From Rhodoferax ferrireducens T118 (GTDB lineage: Bacteria > Pseudomonadota > Gammaproteobacteria > Burkholderiales > Burkholderiaceae_C), in the NCBI RefSeq assembly GCF_000013605.1, contig NC_007908.1:1-64000 (forward strand): a stretch of 64,000 nt of DNA. The letters are read 5' to 3'. Positions 29,673-38,842 of this stretch are shown in pieces. The notes under the pieces were generated by a model, which was given only the letters and a program-made list of their open reading frames with translations, was not told where the DNA came from and did no database searches. How positions within the stretch are numbered: position 1 is the first letter of the stretch; each line of letters starts with the position of its first letter. The translations under genes and the position numbers were made by a program.

Positions 29673-32600
29673 TCACTTTGTCCAAGCGTCTGACAGCCGC
29701 TCCGCTTGCTCCAACACCAGCCGGATGGCTTCTTCCTGCATATCGGGCGGGTACTTGTAGCGGCGCAGGGTGATACGCACCAGGTTACGCAGGCGGGCGC
29801 GCACGCTCTCGCGCTTTTGCCAGTCCACCGAGGTGCTGTTGCGCAGCTTCTCGGTGATCTCCACCGCGATCTTCTTTAGCACCTCATCATCCATCTCGCG
29901 CACGGCGCTTTCGTTGTCTGTCAGCGCATCGTAAAAAGCCAGTTCCGACGTGTTGAGGCCCAGCTTATTACCGCGCAGCGCGGCTTCGCGGAACTCCTTG
30001 GCCATGGCAATCAATTCTTCAATCACCTGCGCACTCTCCACGGCGCGGCTCAGGTAGCGGTTCAGCGCAGCCTGCAGGCGCTCGCTGAACTTGCGCTCCA
30101 TCACCACGTTGGTCCGCATGCGCGACTTCACCTGGTCATTCAGCAACTTTTGCAGCAACTCCACCGCAAAGTTGCGTTGCGGTAGCTGGCGCACTTCTTC
30201 CAAAAAAGCATCGGACAGGATGCCAATGTCGGGCCGCTCCAGCCCGGCGAGCTTGAAGATGTCTTCCACCCCCTCGGCCACCACCGCGTTGTCCAGAATC
30301 TGCTTGAGCACCGCGTTGCGGCCTTCTTCCGACAGCTTGGCGTCCGACGTGGTGGCCTTGGCAATCACCGCCTTGATAGCCTGGAAGAACGCAATCTCCT
30401 CGCGCAGCAGCGCCGCATCGTCCAGCGTGCCGCACAGCGAAAACGCCTTGGTGATGGCCAGCACCACATCGGCCCAGCGCTTCTTGCCGTCGTCCAGTCC
30501 CAGCACAAAGTTGGCGGCAGGCAGCAGCAGCGTGGTGGCCTGGGTGCGGTAGGCGCTGAAATCAAAACCGTGCAGCAGGTGGCGCGCCACCTCCATCAGC
30601 TCTTGCAACTTGGCAAGTGCCTCGGTGGCATCCAGCGTGGGCTGGCCCTTGCCCTTGCTCTCGGTGTAGGTGCGTAGCGCCTTGCGCAGCTCGGCGGCAA
30701 TGCCGATGTAGTCCACCACCAGGCCGCCCTCTTTGTCGCGAAACACGCGGTTCACGCGGGCAATGGCCTGCATTAGGTTGTGGTCGCGCATCGGCTTGTC
30801 GATGTACATGGTGTGCAGGCAGGGCACGTCAAAACCGGTGAGCCACATGTCGCGCACGATCACCAGCTTCAGCGGGTCCGTTGCGTCTTTGAAGCGGCGC
30901 TCCAGCAGCTTCTTGGCAGCGCTGTTGTAGATGTGCGGCTGCAACAGCGTAGCGTCTGCTGCAGAGCCGGTCATCACCACCTTGATAGCCCCCTGTGCGG
31001 GGTCGTCGCTGTGCCAGTCGGGGCGCAGCTTGATGATGGCTGCGTAAAGTCGAGCGCAAATCTCGCGGCTCATGGCCACCACCATGCCCTTGCCCGCCAC
31101 CGCCGTATTGCGCGCCTCAAAGTGCTGCACGATGTCTGCCGCCACCAGGTCCACGCGCTCCTTGGCACCCACCAGTTTTTCCAACGCCGCCCAACGGGTT
31201 TTCTCGGCCTCTATCAGCGCTGCGTCTTCTTCGTCTTCAAAGACATCTTCCACATCTGCGTTCAGCTTCTCCATCTCCACCTGGTTCAAGTTCAGCTTGG
31301 CCAGGCGGCTCTCGTAGAAGATCGGCACTGTGGCGCCATCGTCCACCGCGTCTTGAATGTCATAAATGCTGACGTACTCGCCAAACACGGCGCGGGTGTC
31401 GTGGTCGCCCGCCTCAATGGGCGTGCCGGTAAAGCCGACGAAGGTGGCGTTCTTGAGCGCATCACGCAGGTGCTTGGCAAAGCCGTATTTGTATTTGCCG
31501 GTCTTCTTGTCCAGCACCGCGCGAAAGCCGTATTGCGAGCGGTGCGCTTCGTCGGCCATCACCACGATATTGTTGCGTTCACTCAGCAGCGGGAACACTT
31601 CTTCCCCAGCATCGGGCGTGAACTTCTGCACCGTGGTGAAGATGATGCCGCCCGATGGCCGCCCGGCCAGCAACGCGCGCAGTTCGTCGCGGCTGCCCGC
31701 TTGCTGCGGCTGCTCGCGCAGCAGGCTGCGTGCACCCACAAAGGTCTGGAACAACTGGCCGTCCAGATCGTTGCGGTCCGTCACCACCACCAGCGTGGGG
31801 TTGTGCATTTCTGGCTGTTGCATCAGCTTGGCGGCAAAGCACACCATGGAAATGCTTTTGCCCGAGCCCTGCGTGTGCCACACAATGCCACCCATGCGCG
31901 AGCCGGGCTTCACCCGCTCGGCATAGCTGGCCCATTGCTCTTGCGCCGCGTTGGTGGCGGGTGGCGTGGCGGCAATCACCGCCGCCTTGACCGCCGCACG
32001 CACCGCGTGAAACTGGTGATAGGCAGCAATCTTTTTCACTACCTGGCCGTCGGCCATCTCAAACAGCACGAAGTAGCGCAGGTAGTCCAGTAAGAGCGCG
32101 GGCGCAAAGAAGCCGCGCACCACTTTTTCCAGCTCAAACTCCAGCAGCGGGCGGTCGTTCTCGTTCTTGACCGTGCGCCAGGGCAAAAAGCGCTCAAAGC
32201 TGGCGGTGAGCGAGCCTATGCGCGCATGCAAACCGTCGGAAGCCACCAAGGCCTCGTTGGTTACAAACAGGTCGGCCAGCTCGTCTTTGTAGGTCTGCAA
32301 CTGGTGGAAGGCATCTTGCACACCCACCTGCTCCGCAGCCAAATTTTTCAGCTCTATCACCGCAATGGGCAGGCCGTTGATGAAACACACCAGGTCGGGC
32401 CGGCGCGGCTGCTTGCTGCCTTGCACGGTGAACTGGTTCACCACCAAGAAGCGGTTGCGCTCGGGCGTGTCAAAGTCCACCAACACCACGCGGTCGCCCC
32501 GGCGCTCGCCGTTCACTTCCACCTCTACCGGTACACCGCCCACAAGCGCTTCGTGGAACGCACGGTTGCTTTGGATGAGCGAAGGGTGGTCTGGCTTGCT

Positions 32601-32813
32601 CAACTGGTGCGCCACATCGTCCAGCACAGCGGCGGGGACTTGCGGGTTCAGCCTTGAGAGCGCCTCGCGCAGCTCGCCTTGCAGCAGCATTTGGCGGTAG
32701 TCGCTGCGCTGGGGGCTGTCGCTGTCAGGTGCAATGTCGGGGCCAGCGCGGTAGTCCCAGCCGGTGTCCTGAAACCAAGTGAGGGCGAGTTGCTCGAGGT
32801 CGGATTCAACCAT
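29673..32813 (-). CDS. hsdR: Type I restriction enzyme subunit R
   Basis: The 1046-residue motor and nuclease subunit. It has an N-terminal PD-ExK nuclease ([21 protein letters not shown], near residues 140-160). The SF2 helicase core has Walker [17 protein letters not shown]-type [20 protein letters not shown] and later [12 protein letters not shown] and QAIARVNR. A helical C-terminal domain binds the methylase. GAGGAG precedes the ATG, 12 bp after the SIR2 gene. It is the last gene of hsdM-DUF1016-hsdS-SIR2-hsdR and appears intact. Confidence 0.95.
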   Translation of the reverse strand: MVESDLEQLALTWFQDTGWDYRAGPDIAPDSDSPQRSDYRQMLLQGELREALSRLNPQVPAAVLDDVAHQLSKPDHPSLIQSNRAFHEALVGGVPVEVEVNGERRGDRVVLVDFDTPERNRFLVVNQFTVQGSKQPRRPDLVCFINGLPIAVIELKNLAAEQVGVQDAFHQLQTYKDELADLFVTNEALVASDGLHARIGSLTASFERFLPWRTVKNENDRPLLEFELEKVVRGFFAPALLLDYLRYFVLFEMADGQVVKKIAAYHQFHAVRAAVKAAVIAATPPATNAAQEQWASYAERVKPGSRMGGIVWHTQGSGKSISMVCFAAKLMQQPEMHNPTLVVVTDRNDLDGQLFQTFVGARSLLREQPQQAGSRDELRALLAGRPSGGIIFTTVQKFTPDAGEEVFPLLSERNNIVVMADEAHRSQYGFRAVLDKKTGKYKYGFAKHLRDALKNATFVGFTGTPIEAGDHDTRAVFGEYVSIYDIQDAVDDGATVPIFYESRLAKLNLNQVEMEKLNADVEDVFEDEEDAALIEAEKTRWAALEKLVGAKERVDLVAADIVQHFEARNTAVAGKGMVVAMSREICARLYAAIIKLRPDWHSDDPAQGAIKVVMTGSAADATLLQPHIYNSAAKKLLERRFKDATDPLKLVIVRDMWLTGFDVPCLHTMYIDKPMRDHNLMQAIARVNRVFRDKEGGLVVDYIGIAAELRKALRTYTESKGKGQPTLDATEALAKLQELMEVARHLLHGFDFSAYRTQATTLLLPAANFVLGLDDGKKRWADVVLAITKAFSLCGTLDDAALLREEIAFFQAIKAVIAKATTSDAKLSEEGRNAVLKQILDNAVVAEGVEDIFKLAGLERPDIGILSDAFLEEVRQLPQRNFAVELLQKLLNDQVKSRMRTNVVMERKFSERLQAALNRYLSRAVESAQVIEELIAMAKEFREAALRGNKLGLNTSELAFYDALTDNESAVREMDDEVLKKIAVEITEKLRNSTSVDWQKRESVRARLRNLVRITLRRYKYPPDMQEEAIRLVLEQAERLSDAWTK

Positions 32814-32825
32814 GTCGTATGCTCC

Positions 32826-33959
32826 TCAGCCCTTGAAGACAAACCGTTTTTCGGCAACATCGGCGACCAAGTCGATGACGTTCTCGACCATTTGGTGTTC
32901 GCCATTCGGATACCAAATAGGTTGAATGTTGAGGTCCAACAGGCGAGTCTCTTTCTGCTGTTTGACTTTCACATCTACAGGTGCTTCAACGATGGCGTAG
33001 TGGTTTGGCACTTGATAGCCATCACTATCCCTCGCCGCTTTAAACAGCTCCATCGTCCAATCTTGCTCAAGACCGCAGCCCAAGAACAAGAGCGACTGGG
33101 AGATGTAAATCTGGCGCAACGCTTTAGGCAGCGACTTCTGGAAATCGAAGGGCTGTCCATAGGCGAGCTCATATTGCTCCGCCGTCAAGATGTGGGTCGC
33201 TTCACTCTCCGCATCACCATGCAATTTCAGCAGGCATCGATCACCGCGCACCAAACGAGAGAAGAACTTGTTTTCTTGAGTGCCGTGCATATAGGCATCG
33301 AACACAAGTTGCTTACCTTGATGAGTTGCCCCTTCGTAGGTTTTTTCGATGGCATCGTCAAAATTGGTAGTAACGATGCAGCCTCTAGCAAATCGCGGCA
33401 AGTGCTGTAACGGCCCCGCCTTAAGTTTCAACTGGCTTGCTCTATAGGTGGTTTTCACAAAGTGCGAAGTCTGAACCTTGTCATACGCTGCCAGTTCTTG
33501 CGCAGCCTCAAGATACTGGCCAGATGCGATCAAAGCCTGGATTTTGGGAGCATCAGCACCAGGCAACCGCCCCAGCAACTGGGTAAGAGCGTCTCCCCAC
33601 AAGGGCATTCCCAGTGGTTTAGATAGGCCAGCTCCCACAAAAGGAACCACACGTCCGCGCTCGACCGCCAGCAACATGTCTTCAACAAGGCCGACGACCC
33701 CATTGGAGCGAATCAACTCAAGCGCTTTTTCGTGTTTGGCGTCGCTCTCGCTGCGCTGCCAGTTTTCCTTCTCTACTTCATAGGCCTCCGGGTCTACCCA
33801 GAACAATACGGAACTACGCAAATATTCAGATTCACCGATGACTACAGGCTCTTCTGCATCAATGTGCTCGTTGAACTCACCATTTTCTTGGTATTGATCC
33901 GTCAGTATTGCAATGGCTGTTTCCAGCATCCGCCGGTCGTTTTGATCAATCTCGCTCAA
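32826..33959 (-). CDS. SIR2-like NAD-processing defence protein
   Basis: A 377-residue protein with a SIR2 (SIR2_2-type) domain: VPFVGAGLSKPLG (GAGLS at 109-113), CIVTTNFDDAIE (TTNFD at 197-201) and the catalytic-histidine motif LKLHGD (His247), then LLFLGCGLEQDW. SIR2 proteins in phage defence deplete NAD on infection. The N-terminal 100 residues are unknown. The start is a TTG overlapping the hsdS stop (TTGA), backed by GAGGAGGAGG 4-5 nt upstream; an ATG at 33929 is the alternative. Base composition is visibly more AT-rich than in hsdM or hsdR. Confidence 0.88.
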   Translation of the reverse strand: MSEIDQNDRRMLETAIAILTDQYQENGEFNEHIDAEEPVVIGESEYLRSSVLFWVDPEAYEVEKENWQRSESDAKHEKALELIRSNGVVGLVEDMLLAVERGRVVPFVGAGLSKPLGMPLWGDALTQLLGRLPGADAPKIQALIASGQYLEAAQELAAYDKVQTSHFVKTTYRASQLKLKAGPLQHLPRFARGCIVTTNFDDAIEKTYEGATHQGKQLVFDAYMHGTQENKFFSRLVRGDRCLLKLHGDAESEATHILTAEQYELAYGQPFDFQKSLPKALRQIYISQSLLFLGCGLEQDWTMELFKAARDSDGYQVPNHYAIVEAPVDVKVKQQKETRLLDLNIQPIWYPNGEHQMVENVIDLVADVAEKRFVFKG

Positions 33960-35299
33960 GATGCCTCCTCCTCAGCTGCAACCATCACTTCTCCTGAAAG
34001 AAGTTTTGGCAATAGGGAATCTCTTTGTGCCACCAGAAGCTGCTTCTCCTGCTCATTGGAGACGATCCGCTTGTAGAGTGGCCCCACGTACTGGTCGAAT
34101 TTTTCAAACAGCGCATCTGTGGGGCGCACGACAGGAATAGGTCGGAAGTTCGCCTTGCTGATTTCCAAAAAAGTTGATCCATTTGCCCGGCTCACGATTT
34201 CGTCATGCGCCCACTCAGCCCAATACAACAAAAAATATTTGGATACGCCCGAATTAGGGGTCATCGCAATAAAACCCTGATTCACCGCCACCGGGACTTC
34301 ATTGATGACGCGATACCCAATGGGTGCGCGAGAAGACAGCAAGACGGCACCAGGCTTCAACAACCCAGAGCCAATCTGAGCAAGCCCGTCATCAGAAACC
34401 TTGCGTTCAGTCTCCAGCAAGACTGGGGATGACAAGCGCGAAAGATCTTTTGGAGTAGCCCAGCAATGGACACCGTCATCCCAATACTTGGGCTCTTTGG
34501 TGTTGGGCGTACTTCCACCCGTCACATTTGCCAAAGTGCCAATGGATCCGATCATCCAGCCAGACGGAATCTCCCCAAGCTCCGAGTCTTCAAAGCTATC
34601 GGGAAACAGCGCGAGGAGTTTGGGGGTGAGGCCGAGGCGTTGGCAGATGGAATCGGCGCTCTCGCCGCTGGCCTTGGCGCGCACGGGGTCGAAATCGACG
34701 AACCAGGACTGGAAGATGGCGCGGGCCATGGCTTCCAGCGTTTCGTTCATGCGACGGTTGAGTTCGATCTTGTCGTCGAGGGTGCCGAGTTGCCGAGCAA
34801 TGTCCTTCTGAACATCAACCGACTTCGGAAGGACGACAGGCGTATCTCGCAAGATTCCAAGATTGGTGTGAGGCACGCCAACTTGTATCGAGTTCTGGCG
34901 AATGTACTCCTGTTGAATCGGTGAACTAAACAGGTAATAGAGGAACAGGGAATCGGCCTTCTCCGGGTCAACGGTCAGCTTCATCTGGCTCTGTGACACA
35001 ACATATGTCTCGTATGGACTGTCGGGAACTAACGCCACTTGCCCCAATGTGCCACGCTGTGTAAAGACGATATCGCCCGGCCGAGCCGTATTTGCAGACA
35101 GTGCTGCCGCTTTCTCAGTGGACACACACGCAAAATCGCCAGCTACCCAACGTCCGCCCATGTTTTGCCCACGAATAACGGGCACACCTTGATCAACATA
35201 GTCTTTAGACACGAGATTGGAGCCAAATGGGCCGCCGACTAGAGCGTTGCGTGAACTTGCTGCAATTTCGCCAACTGTGGTTTCGATCCACTCACTCAT
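33956..35299 (-). CDS. hsdS: Type I restriction enzyme specificity subunit
   Basis: A 447-residue protein with two target-recognition domains (about 1-170 and 240-400). They are separated by a conserved helical spacer, ARQLGTLDDKIELNRRMNE and IFQSWFVDFDPVRAK, and closed by a second helical region, VSNEQEKQLLVAQRDSLLPKLLSGE. It sets the DNA sequence methylated and cut by the complex. The recognition domains are more AT-rich than the spacer, as expected of exchangeable modules. Its start overlaps the DUF1016 stop by 8 bp and its stop overlaps the SIR2 start. Confidence 0.93.
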   Translation of the reverse strand: MSEWIETTVGEIAASSRNALVGGPFGSNLVSKDYVDQGVPVIRGQNMGGRWVAGDFACVSTEKAAALSANTARPGDIVFTQRGTLGQVALVPDSPYETYVVSQSQMKLTVDPEKADSLFLYYLFSSPIQQEYIRQNSIQVGVPHTNLGILRDTPVVLPKSVDVQKDIARQLGTLDDKIELNRRMNETLEAMARAIFQSWFVDFDPVRAKASGESADSICQRLGLTPKLLALFPDSFEDSELGEIPSGWMIGSIGTLANVTGGSTPNTKEPKYWDDGVHCWATPKDLSRLSSPVLLETERKVSDDGLAQIGSGLLKPGAVLLSSRAPIGYRVINEVPVAVNQGFIAMTPNSGVSKYFLLYWAEWAHDEIVSRANGSTFLEISKANFRPIPVVRPTDALFEKFDQYVGPLYKRIVSNEQEKQLLVAQRDSLLPKLLSGEVMVAAEEEAS

Positions 35300-36422
35300 C
35301 CCCGCCCCCCAATTCTTCCACCGCCTTGTGTAAGAAGGCCGCCATCTCGGCCTTGCCCGGCAGTTGCACCTGATAGCGCGACACAAAGAGCTGGTTGCTC
35401 ATGTCGGCCAGGGCGTATTGCACGAGCTCGGCGTTTTTGCGCGTGCACAGCAAGATGCCGATGGGAGGCTGATCGCCCTCGGTCATGTGGTGCTGCTTGT
35501 AGTAGCTGACATAGCTGTTGAGCTGGCCCAGGTTTTCGTGTTTGAAGGCGTCGTTCTTTAGCTCAATAAGCACATGGCACTTGAGCACGCGGTGGTAAAA
35601 AACCAGGTCCACAAAGAAGTGCTCGCCACCAATGAGCAGGCGCTTTTGCCGCGCCTCAAAGCAAAAGCCGTGGCCCAGCTCCAGCAAAAAGGTTTGCAGT
35701 TTGTCGAGCAAGGCATCTTCCAAATGCCCTTCGCTCATTACCTCTTGGGGTTTGAGGCCCAAAAATTCAAACACATAGGGGTCGCGGATGATCTGGCTGC
35801 TCTTGGCCTGCTCGGCGGTGCCATGTGCCAATGCGGCAATGGCTGCCTTGTCTGTTGACAGGCCGGTGCGCTGGTAATACTGGGTGGCGATTTGGCGTTT
35901 GAGTTCGCGCACCGACCAGTTGCCGCGCAGGGCCTCCCCTTCGTAAAAGGCGCGCTGTAGTGGGTCGCCCAGCTCCACCAGTTTTTCCATATGGCTATAA
36001 GACAGGCGAGCGATCAGCGTTTCCGGGTCTGTGCCTGCAATGCTGGAGGATGGTGCGGACAGTGTCCGCACTTTTTGCTCCAGCAGCGGGTGAGGCACCA
36101 CCTGGGCAGATAGTGCGGACGCTGTCCGCACTATCTGCGGGTAGGCCCGGTAAAAGGCCAAATAGCCATAGAGTTGGCGTCGGCCACTATTGCTGATGGC
36201 CTGGCCGCGTAAGGCCTTGGCCAGTTCGGTCAGCAGCTTGTCGCCGTAGTTGGCACGGTCTGCGCCTTGTAGCTCGAATTCGGCAATGTAGTAGCCAATG
36301 AACCAGTTGCGCAGGGTCAGGCTGATGTTGACAGCACGGCTGGCCTGCTCGGCCAGGGCGGTGTCAGCCTGCCGGATGGACTCCACCAGGCTGGAGAAGT
36401 TGAAGGCGGTATCTGTGTTCAT
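35292..36422 (-). CDS. DUF1016/YhcG PD-(D/E)XK nuclease domain protein
   Basis: A 376-residue protein of the YhcG family, often found beside type I restriction genes. The N-terminal DUF1016 domain (LRNWFIGYYIAEFELQ, YGDKLLTELAKAL, LYGYLAFYRAYPQI) is followed by a nuclease domain with VDLVFYHRVLKCHVLIELKN, a PD-ExK-type pattern. Between them the linker carries two copies of a DNA palindrome (36053-36071, 36106-36138), encoding RTASALSA and VRTLSAP. It lies between hsdM and hsdS and overlaps hsdS, so it belongs to the operon. Confidence 0.9.
   Translation of the reverse strand: MNTDTAFNFSSLVESIRQADTALAEQASRAVNISLTLRNWFIGYYIAEFELQGADRANYGDKLLTELAKALRGQAISNSGRRQLYGYLAFYRAYPQIVRTASALSAQVVPHPLLEQKVRTLSAPSSSIAGTDPETLIARLSYSHMEKLVELGDPLQRAFYEGEALRGNWSVRELKRQIATQYYQRTGLSTDKAAIAALAHGTAEQAKSSQIIRDPYVFEFLGLKPQEVMSEGHLEDALLDKLQTFLLELGHGFCFEARQKRLLIGGEHFFVDLVFYHRVLKCHVLIELKNDAFKHENLGQLNSYVSYYKQHHMTEGDQPPIGILLCTRKNAELVQYALADMSNQLFVSRYQVQLPGKAEMAAFLHKAVEELGGGDE
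36053..36071. repeat. Palindromic element inside the DUF1016 gene, copy 1
   Basis: GTGCGGAC-AGT-GTCCGCAC, eight-base arms with a three-base centre. A longer copy lies 34 bp away. Both are in the part of the gene encoding the interdomain linker. Confidence 0.8.
36106..36138. repeat. Palindromic element inside the DUF1016 gene, copy 2
   Basis: Perfect 15-base arms, GCAGATAGTGCGGAC and GTCCGCACTATCTGC, around GCT. It shares the core GTGCGGAC...GTCCGCAC with copy 1. It would form a strong hairpin in the message. Confidence 0.85.
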
Positions 36423-36443
36423 GGCATCAATCCAGAGCCGAGG

Positions 36444-36466
36444 TTGTGCAATGGGTCATTGCACAA
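36444..36466. repeat. Inverted repeat between hsdM and the DUF1016 gene
   Basis: TTGTGCAATG-GGT-CATTGCACAA, perfect ten-base arms, occupies the only real gap (53 bp) between genes of the restriction operon apart from the 12 bp before hsdR. It may be an operator, an mRNA-processing hairpin or an attenuator. Confidence 0.7.
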
Positions 36467-36475
36467 GTGCGCGCA

Positions 36476-38110
36476 TCAAACTTCATAACCCAGCCCCGCC
36501 AGGTTTTTTCGAATGGCTGCCTCCAGGCGAGCGCTTTCCTTAAACTGGTCGCCTAAGGCAGCGGTCAAGCGGGCCATCTTGTCCTCAAAGGGTTCGGCGT
36601 CCGCTTCTTGTGCGGCGGCACCCACATAACGGCCGGGTGTGAGCACGTAGTCCGCCTTGCCGATGTCCGCCAGTGTGGCGGCCTTGCAAAACCCTGCTTC
36701 GTCGGCATAGCCCACGCCGCGCTGCCAGGCGTGGAAGGTGTCGGCGACTTTGGCCAAGTCTTCGGGTTTGAAGTCGCGCAGCACGCGGTCTTTCATGTAG
36801 CCCAGTTGGCGGGCATCGATGAACAGCACTTCGCCATGGCGGCTGCGTTTGGCTTTGCGCTCGGCCTTGCTACGCGTAAGGAACCAGATGCAGGCGGGGA
36901 TTTGCGTGTTGGTGAATAGCTGTCCGGGCAGCGCCACCATGCATTCCACGAGGTCAGCCTCGATTAAGGCTTTGCGAATCTCGCCCTCGTTATTGGTGTT
37001 ACTGCTCATGGAGCCATTGGCCAGCAGCAGGGCCATGCTGCCGTGGGGGGCCAGGTGGTGGATCATGTGCTGCATCCACGCAAAGTTGGCGTTGCCGTCG
37101 GGCGGCACGCCATACTTCCAGCGCGGATCGTCGTCTTTCACGCCTTCTTTCCAGGCCTTCATGTTGAAGGGCGGGTTGGCCATGATGAAGTCGGCGCGCA
37201 GATCGGGGTGCTGGGGGCGGGTGTAGGTGCTGGCGGGCTCTTTGCCAAAGTCAAAGTCCAGCCCGCGAATGGCCATGTTCATGCTGGCCAGGCGCCAGGT
37301 GGTGGGGTTGAACTCTTGGCCGTAGATGCTGAGCTGGCCGATCTTGCCTCCGTGCTCCAGCACAAAACGCTCGCTTTGCACAAAGAAGCCGCCCGAGCCA
37401 CAGCACGGATCGTAGACGCGACCTTCAAACGGCTCCAGCATTTCCACAATGACGCTGACGATGCTTTTGGGGGTGTAGAACTCGCCGCCGCGTTTGCCTG
37501 CGGCAATGGAGAACTCACCCAAAAAGTATTCGTAGATGTGGCCCAAGATGTCCTTGGCCTTGAGCGCGCCGTGGTTGAACGGGATTTTGGAAAACTCGTC
37601 AATCAGGCCGGGCAAGGCTTCGTCCACGCGCCAGCGGGCATAGCTTTTGTCGAGCACGCCTTTGAGCTTGGGGTTGTCCTTTTCCACCGCCTCCAACGCG
37701 TCGTCCAGCAGGCGGCCGATGCCTTTGAACTTGTATTCAAAGGTTTTGCCGTTTTTGACGGTGAGCACGGTGTCGATGGCGACCTTGGCGTTGTCTTTGA
37801 GAAAGTCCCAGCGGGCCAGGGCGGGCACCCAGAAGACGTTGGTCTCGGTGTAGTAATCGCGCGCTTCCAGCTCTTGCGCAATTAGCTCATCCGCATCAGT
37901 GCCCAGGTAATAGTCGTTGGCGGGGTCTTGGAAGGCGGCTTGCAGCTCAAGGCGGCGTTCCTTGAAGGCGTCGGAGATGTACTTGAGGAACACCAACCCC
38001 AAGACGACGTGCATGTATTCGCTGGGGTTGACGGCGGCACGCAGGCGGTCGGCGGCGGCCCAGAGTTGCTTGTCAAGGTTGTTGAGATATTGTTGTTCTT
38101 CGTCGTTCAT
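36476..38110 (-). CDS. hsdM: Type I restriction enzyme DNA methyltransferase subunit
   Basis: A 544-residue N6-adenine methyltransferase. The helical N-terminal HsdM domain includes LWAAADRLRAAVNPSEYMHVVLGLVFLKYISDAF. The catalytic domain has EFYTPKSIVSVIVEML, the AdoMet motif DPCCGSGGFF and the catalytic motif NPPF. Together with hsdS it forms the modification enzyme and with hsdR the restriction complex. It is the first gene of the operon; no clear ribosome binding site precedes the ATG, which overlaps the tail of a truncated hsdR remnant. Confidence 0.95.
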   Translation of the reverse strand: MNDEEQQYLNNLDKQLWAAADRLRAAVNPSEYMHVVLGLVFLKYISDAFKERRLELQAAFQDPANDYYLGTDADELIAQELEARDYYTETNVFWVPALARWDFLKDNAKVAIDTVLTVKNGKTFEYKFKGIGRLLDDALEAVEKDNPKLKGVLDKSYARWRVDEALPGLIDEFSKIPFNHGALKAKDILGHIYEYFLGEFSIAAGKRGGEFYTPKSIVSVIVEMLEPFEGRVYDPCCGSGGFFVQSERFVLEHGGKIGQLSIYGQEFNPTTWRLASMNMAIRGLDFDFGKEPASTYTRPQHPDLRADFIMANPPFNMKAWKEGVKDDDPRWKYGVPPDGNANFAWMQHMIHHLAPHGSMALLLANGSMSSNTNNEGEIRKALIEADLVECMVALPGQLFTNTQIPACIWFLTRSKAERKAKRSRHGEVLFIDARQLGYMKDRVLRDFKPEDLAKVADTFHAWQRGVGYADEAGFCKAATLADIGKADYVLTPGRYVGAAAQEADAEPFEDKMARLTAALGDQFKESARLEAAIRKNLAGLGYEV

Positions 38111-38387
38111 ATTTTTGATGTGACTGGCGTTTTGATCTCGGCCTGCTGGCTATTTGGCTGCTACCAGCGGCTTTGTCGTCGATGTAGAGCAGGTAGTCGG
38201 CAAAGCCGTAGCCGGTGTTGAGCGGGAATTCGCGCAGGGCCACACCACGGGCGGCGTGGATGTTGGCGTCCGCCATGTGGCAGACGTGCCAGCCTGCTTG
38301 CTGCAGCAGCGCGTCAATACTGACCCTGGCTTTTTGCTCTGGCGACATGCCGTCTCCCTTTGGCAACCATTCTAGGGCCTGTGCCAA
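38073..38387 (-). pseudogene. Truncated N-terminal fragment of a second hsdR
   Basis: The open frame encodes MSPEQKARVSIDALLQQAGW, DANIHAARGVALREFPL and GYGFADYLLYIDDKAAG, the opening of the EcoEI-type HsdR nuclease domain. The similarity stops near 38163, before the ExK catalytic residues; the rest (SSQIASRPRSKRQ...) is unrelated sequence running into hsdM. It is therefore a remnant of a different hsdR, upstream of hsdM where that type normally keeps its R gene. It suggests replacement of the restriction subunit. Confidence 0.82.
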
Positions 38388-38405
38388 ATCACCAGAAATA
38401 TTGAC

Positions 38406-38464
38406 AAAATCGGGCTGTAGCCCCCGTCTACTAGGCTTTAGTAGCTATCAATTCTGTATTAATT
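38406..38464 (+). repeat. Dispersed intergenic repeat, copy D
   Basis: AAAATCGGGCTGTAGCCCCCGT, about 17 bases, then GTAGCTATCAATTCTGTATT. It lies between the hsdR remnant and minE, in the same orientation as copy C at the other end of the restriction locus. Confidence 0.8.
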
Positions 38465-38577
38465 TCGCTTCGGATCAGTGCGACCCGTAGAGCAGAAAGT
38501 TGCCGCGCACCGCCTTCCAATCGCGTGTGCGCCAGGCATGACAGGCGGCGATGACGGCGTAGCGGCGCTTGGGCTGG

Positions 38578-38838
38578 TTAACGCGAGTCGGGCAGCTCGA
38601 TTTTGACTTCGAGCACCTCCAGGTCGTCCTGGCGCTCCACGTTGACCTTGATGTCTTCCAGATTGATCTTGACGTATTTGCTGATGACCGCCATCAACTC
38701 GCGTTGCAAAGCGGGCAGGTAGTCGGGCTCGGCGGCGTTGCGGCCGCTGCGCTCATGCGCCAGGATGATCTGCAGCCGTTCCTTGGCGACGCTGGCGGAT
38801 TTTTTCTTCTCGCCAACAAAAAATGAGAAAAAAGACAT
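38578..38838 (-). CDS. minE: Cell division topological specificity factor MinE
   Basis: An 86-residue MinE. It stimulates the MinD ATPase and drives Min oscillation so that division occurs at midcell. The N-terminal membrane and MinD-contact region ([32 protein letters not shown]) and the dimerisation domain ([17 protein letters not shown]) are intact. I start at MSFFSFF; the first ATG of the open frame adds six residues that are not conserved. It lies 4 bp after minD. Confidence 0.95.
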   Translation of the reverse strand: MSFFSFFVGEKKKSASVAKERLQIILAHERSGRNAAEPDYLPALQRELMAVISKYVKINLEDIKVNVERQDDLEVLEVKIELPDSR

Positions 38839-38842
38839 GATG

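Noticed and set aside
30780..32093. A 437-codon plus-strand frame inside hsdR
   Set aside because: HsdR on the minus strand has all motor and nuclease motifs; the overlapping frame has none.
36053..36138. Clustered palindromes considered as a CRISPR array
   Set aside because: Only two unequal copies with a 34-bp interval, lying in a coding frame, with no cas genes anywhere in the window.
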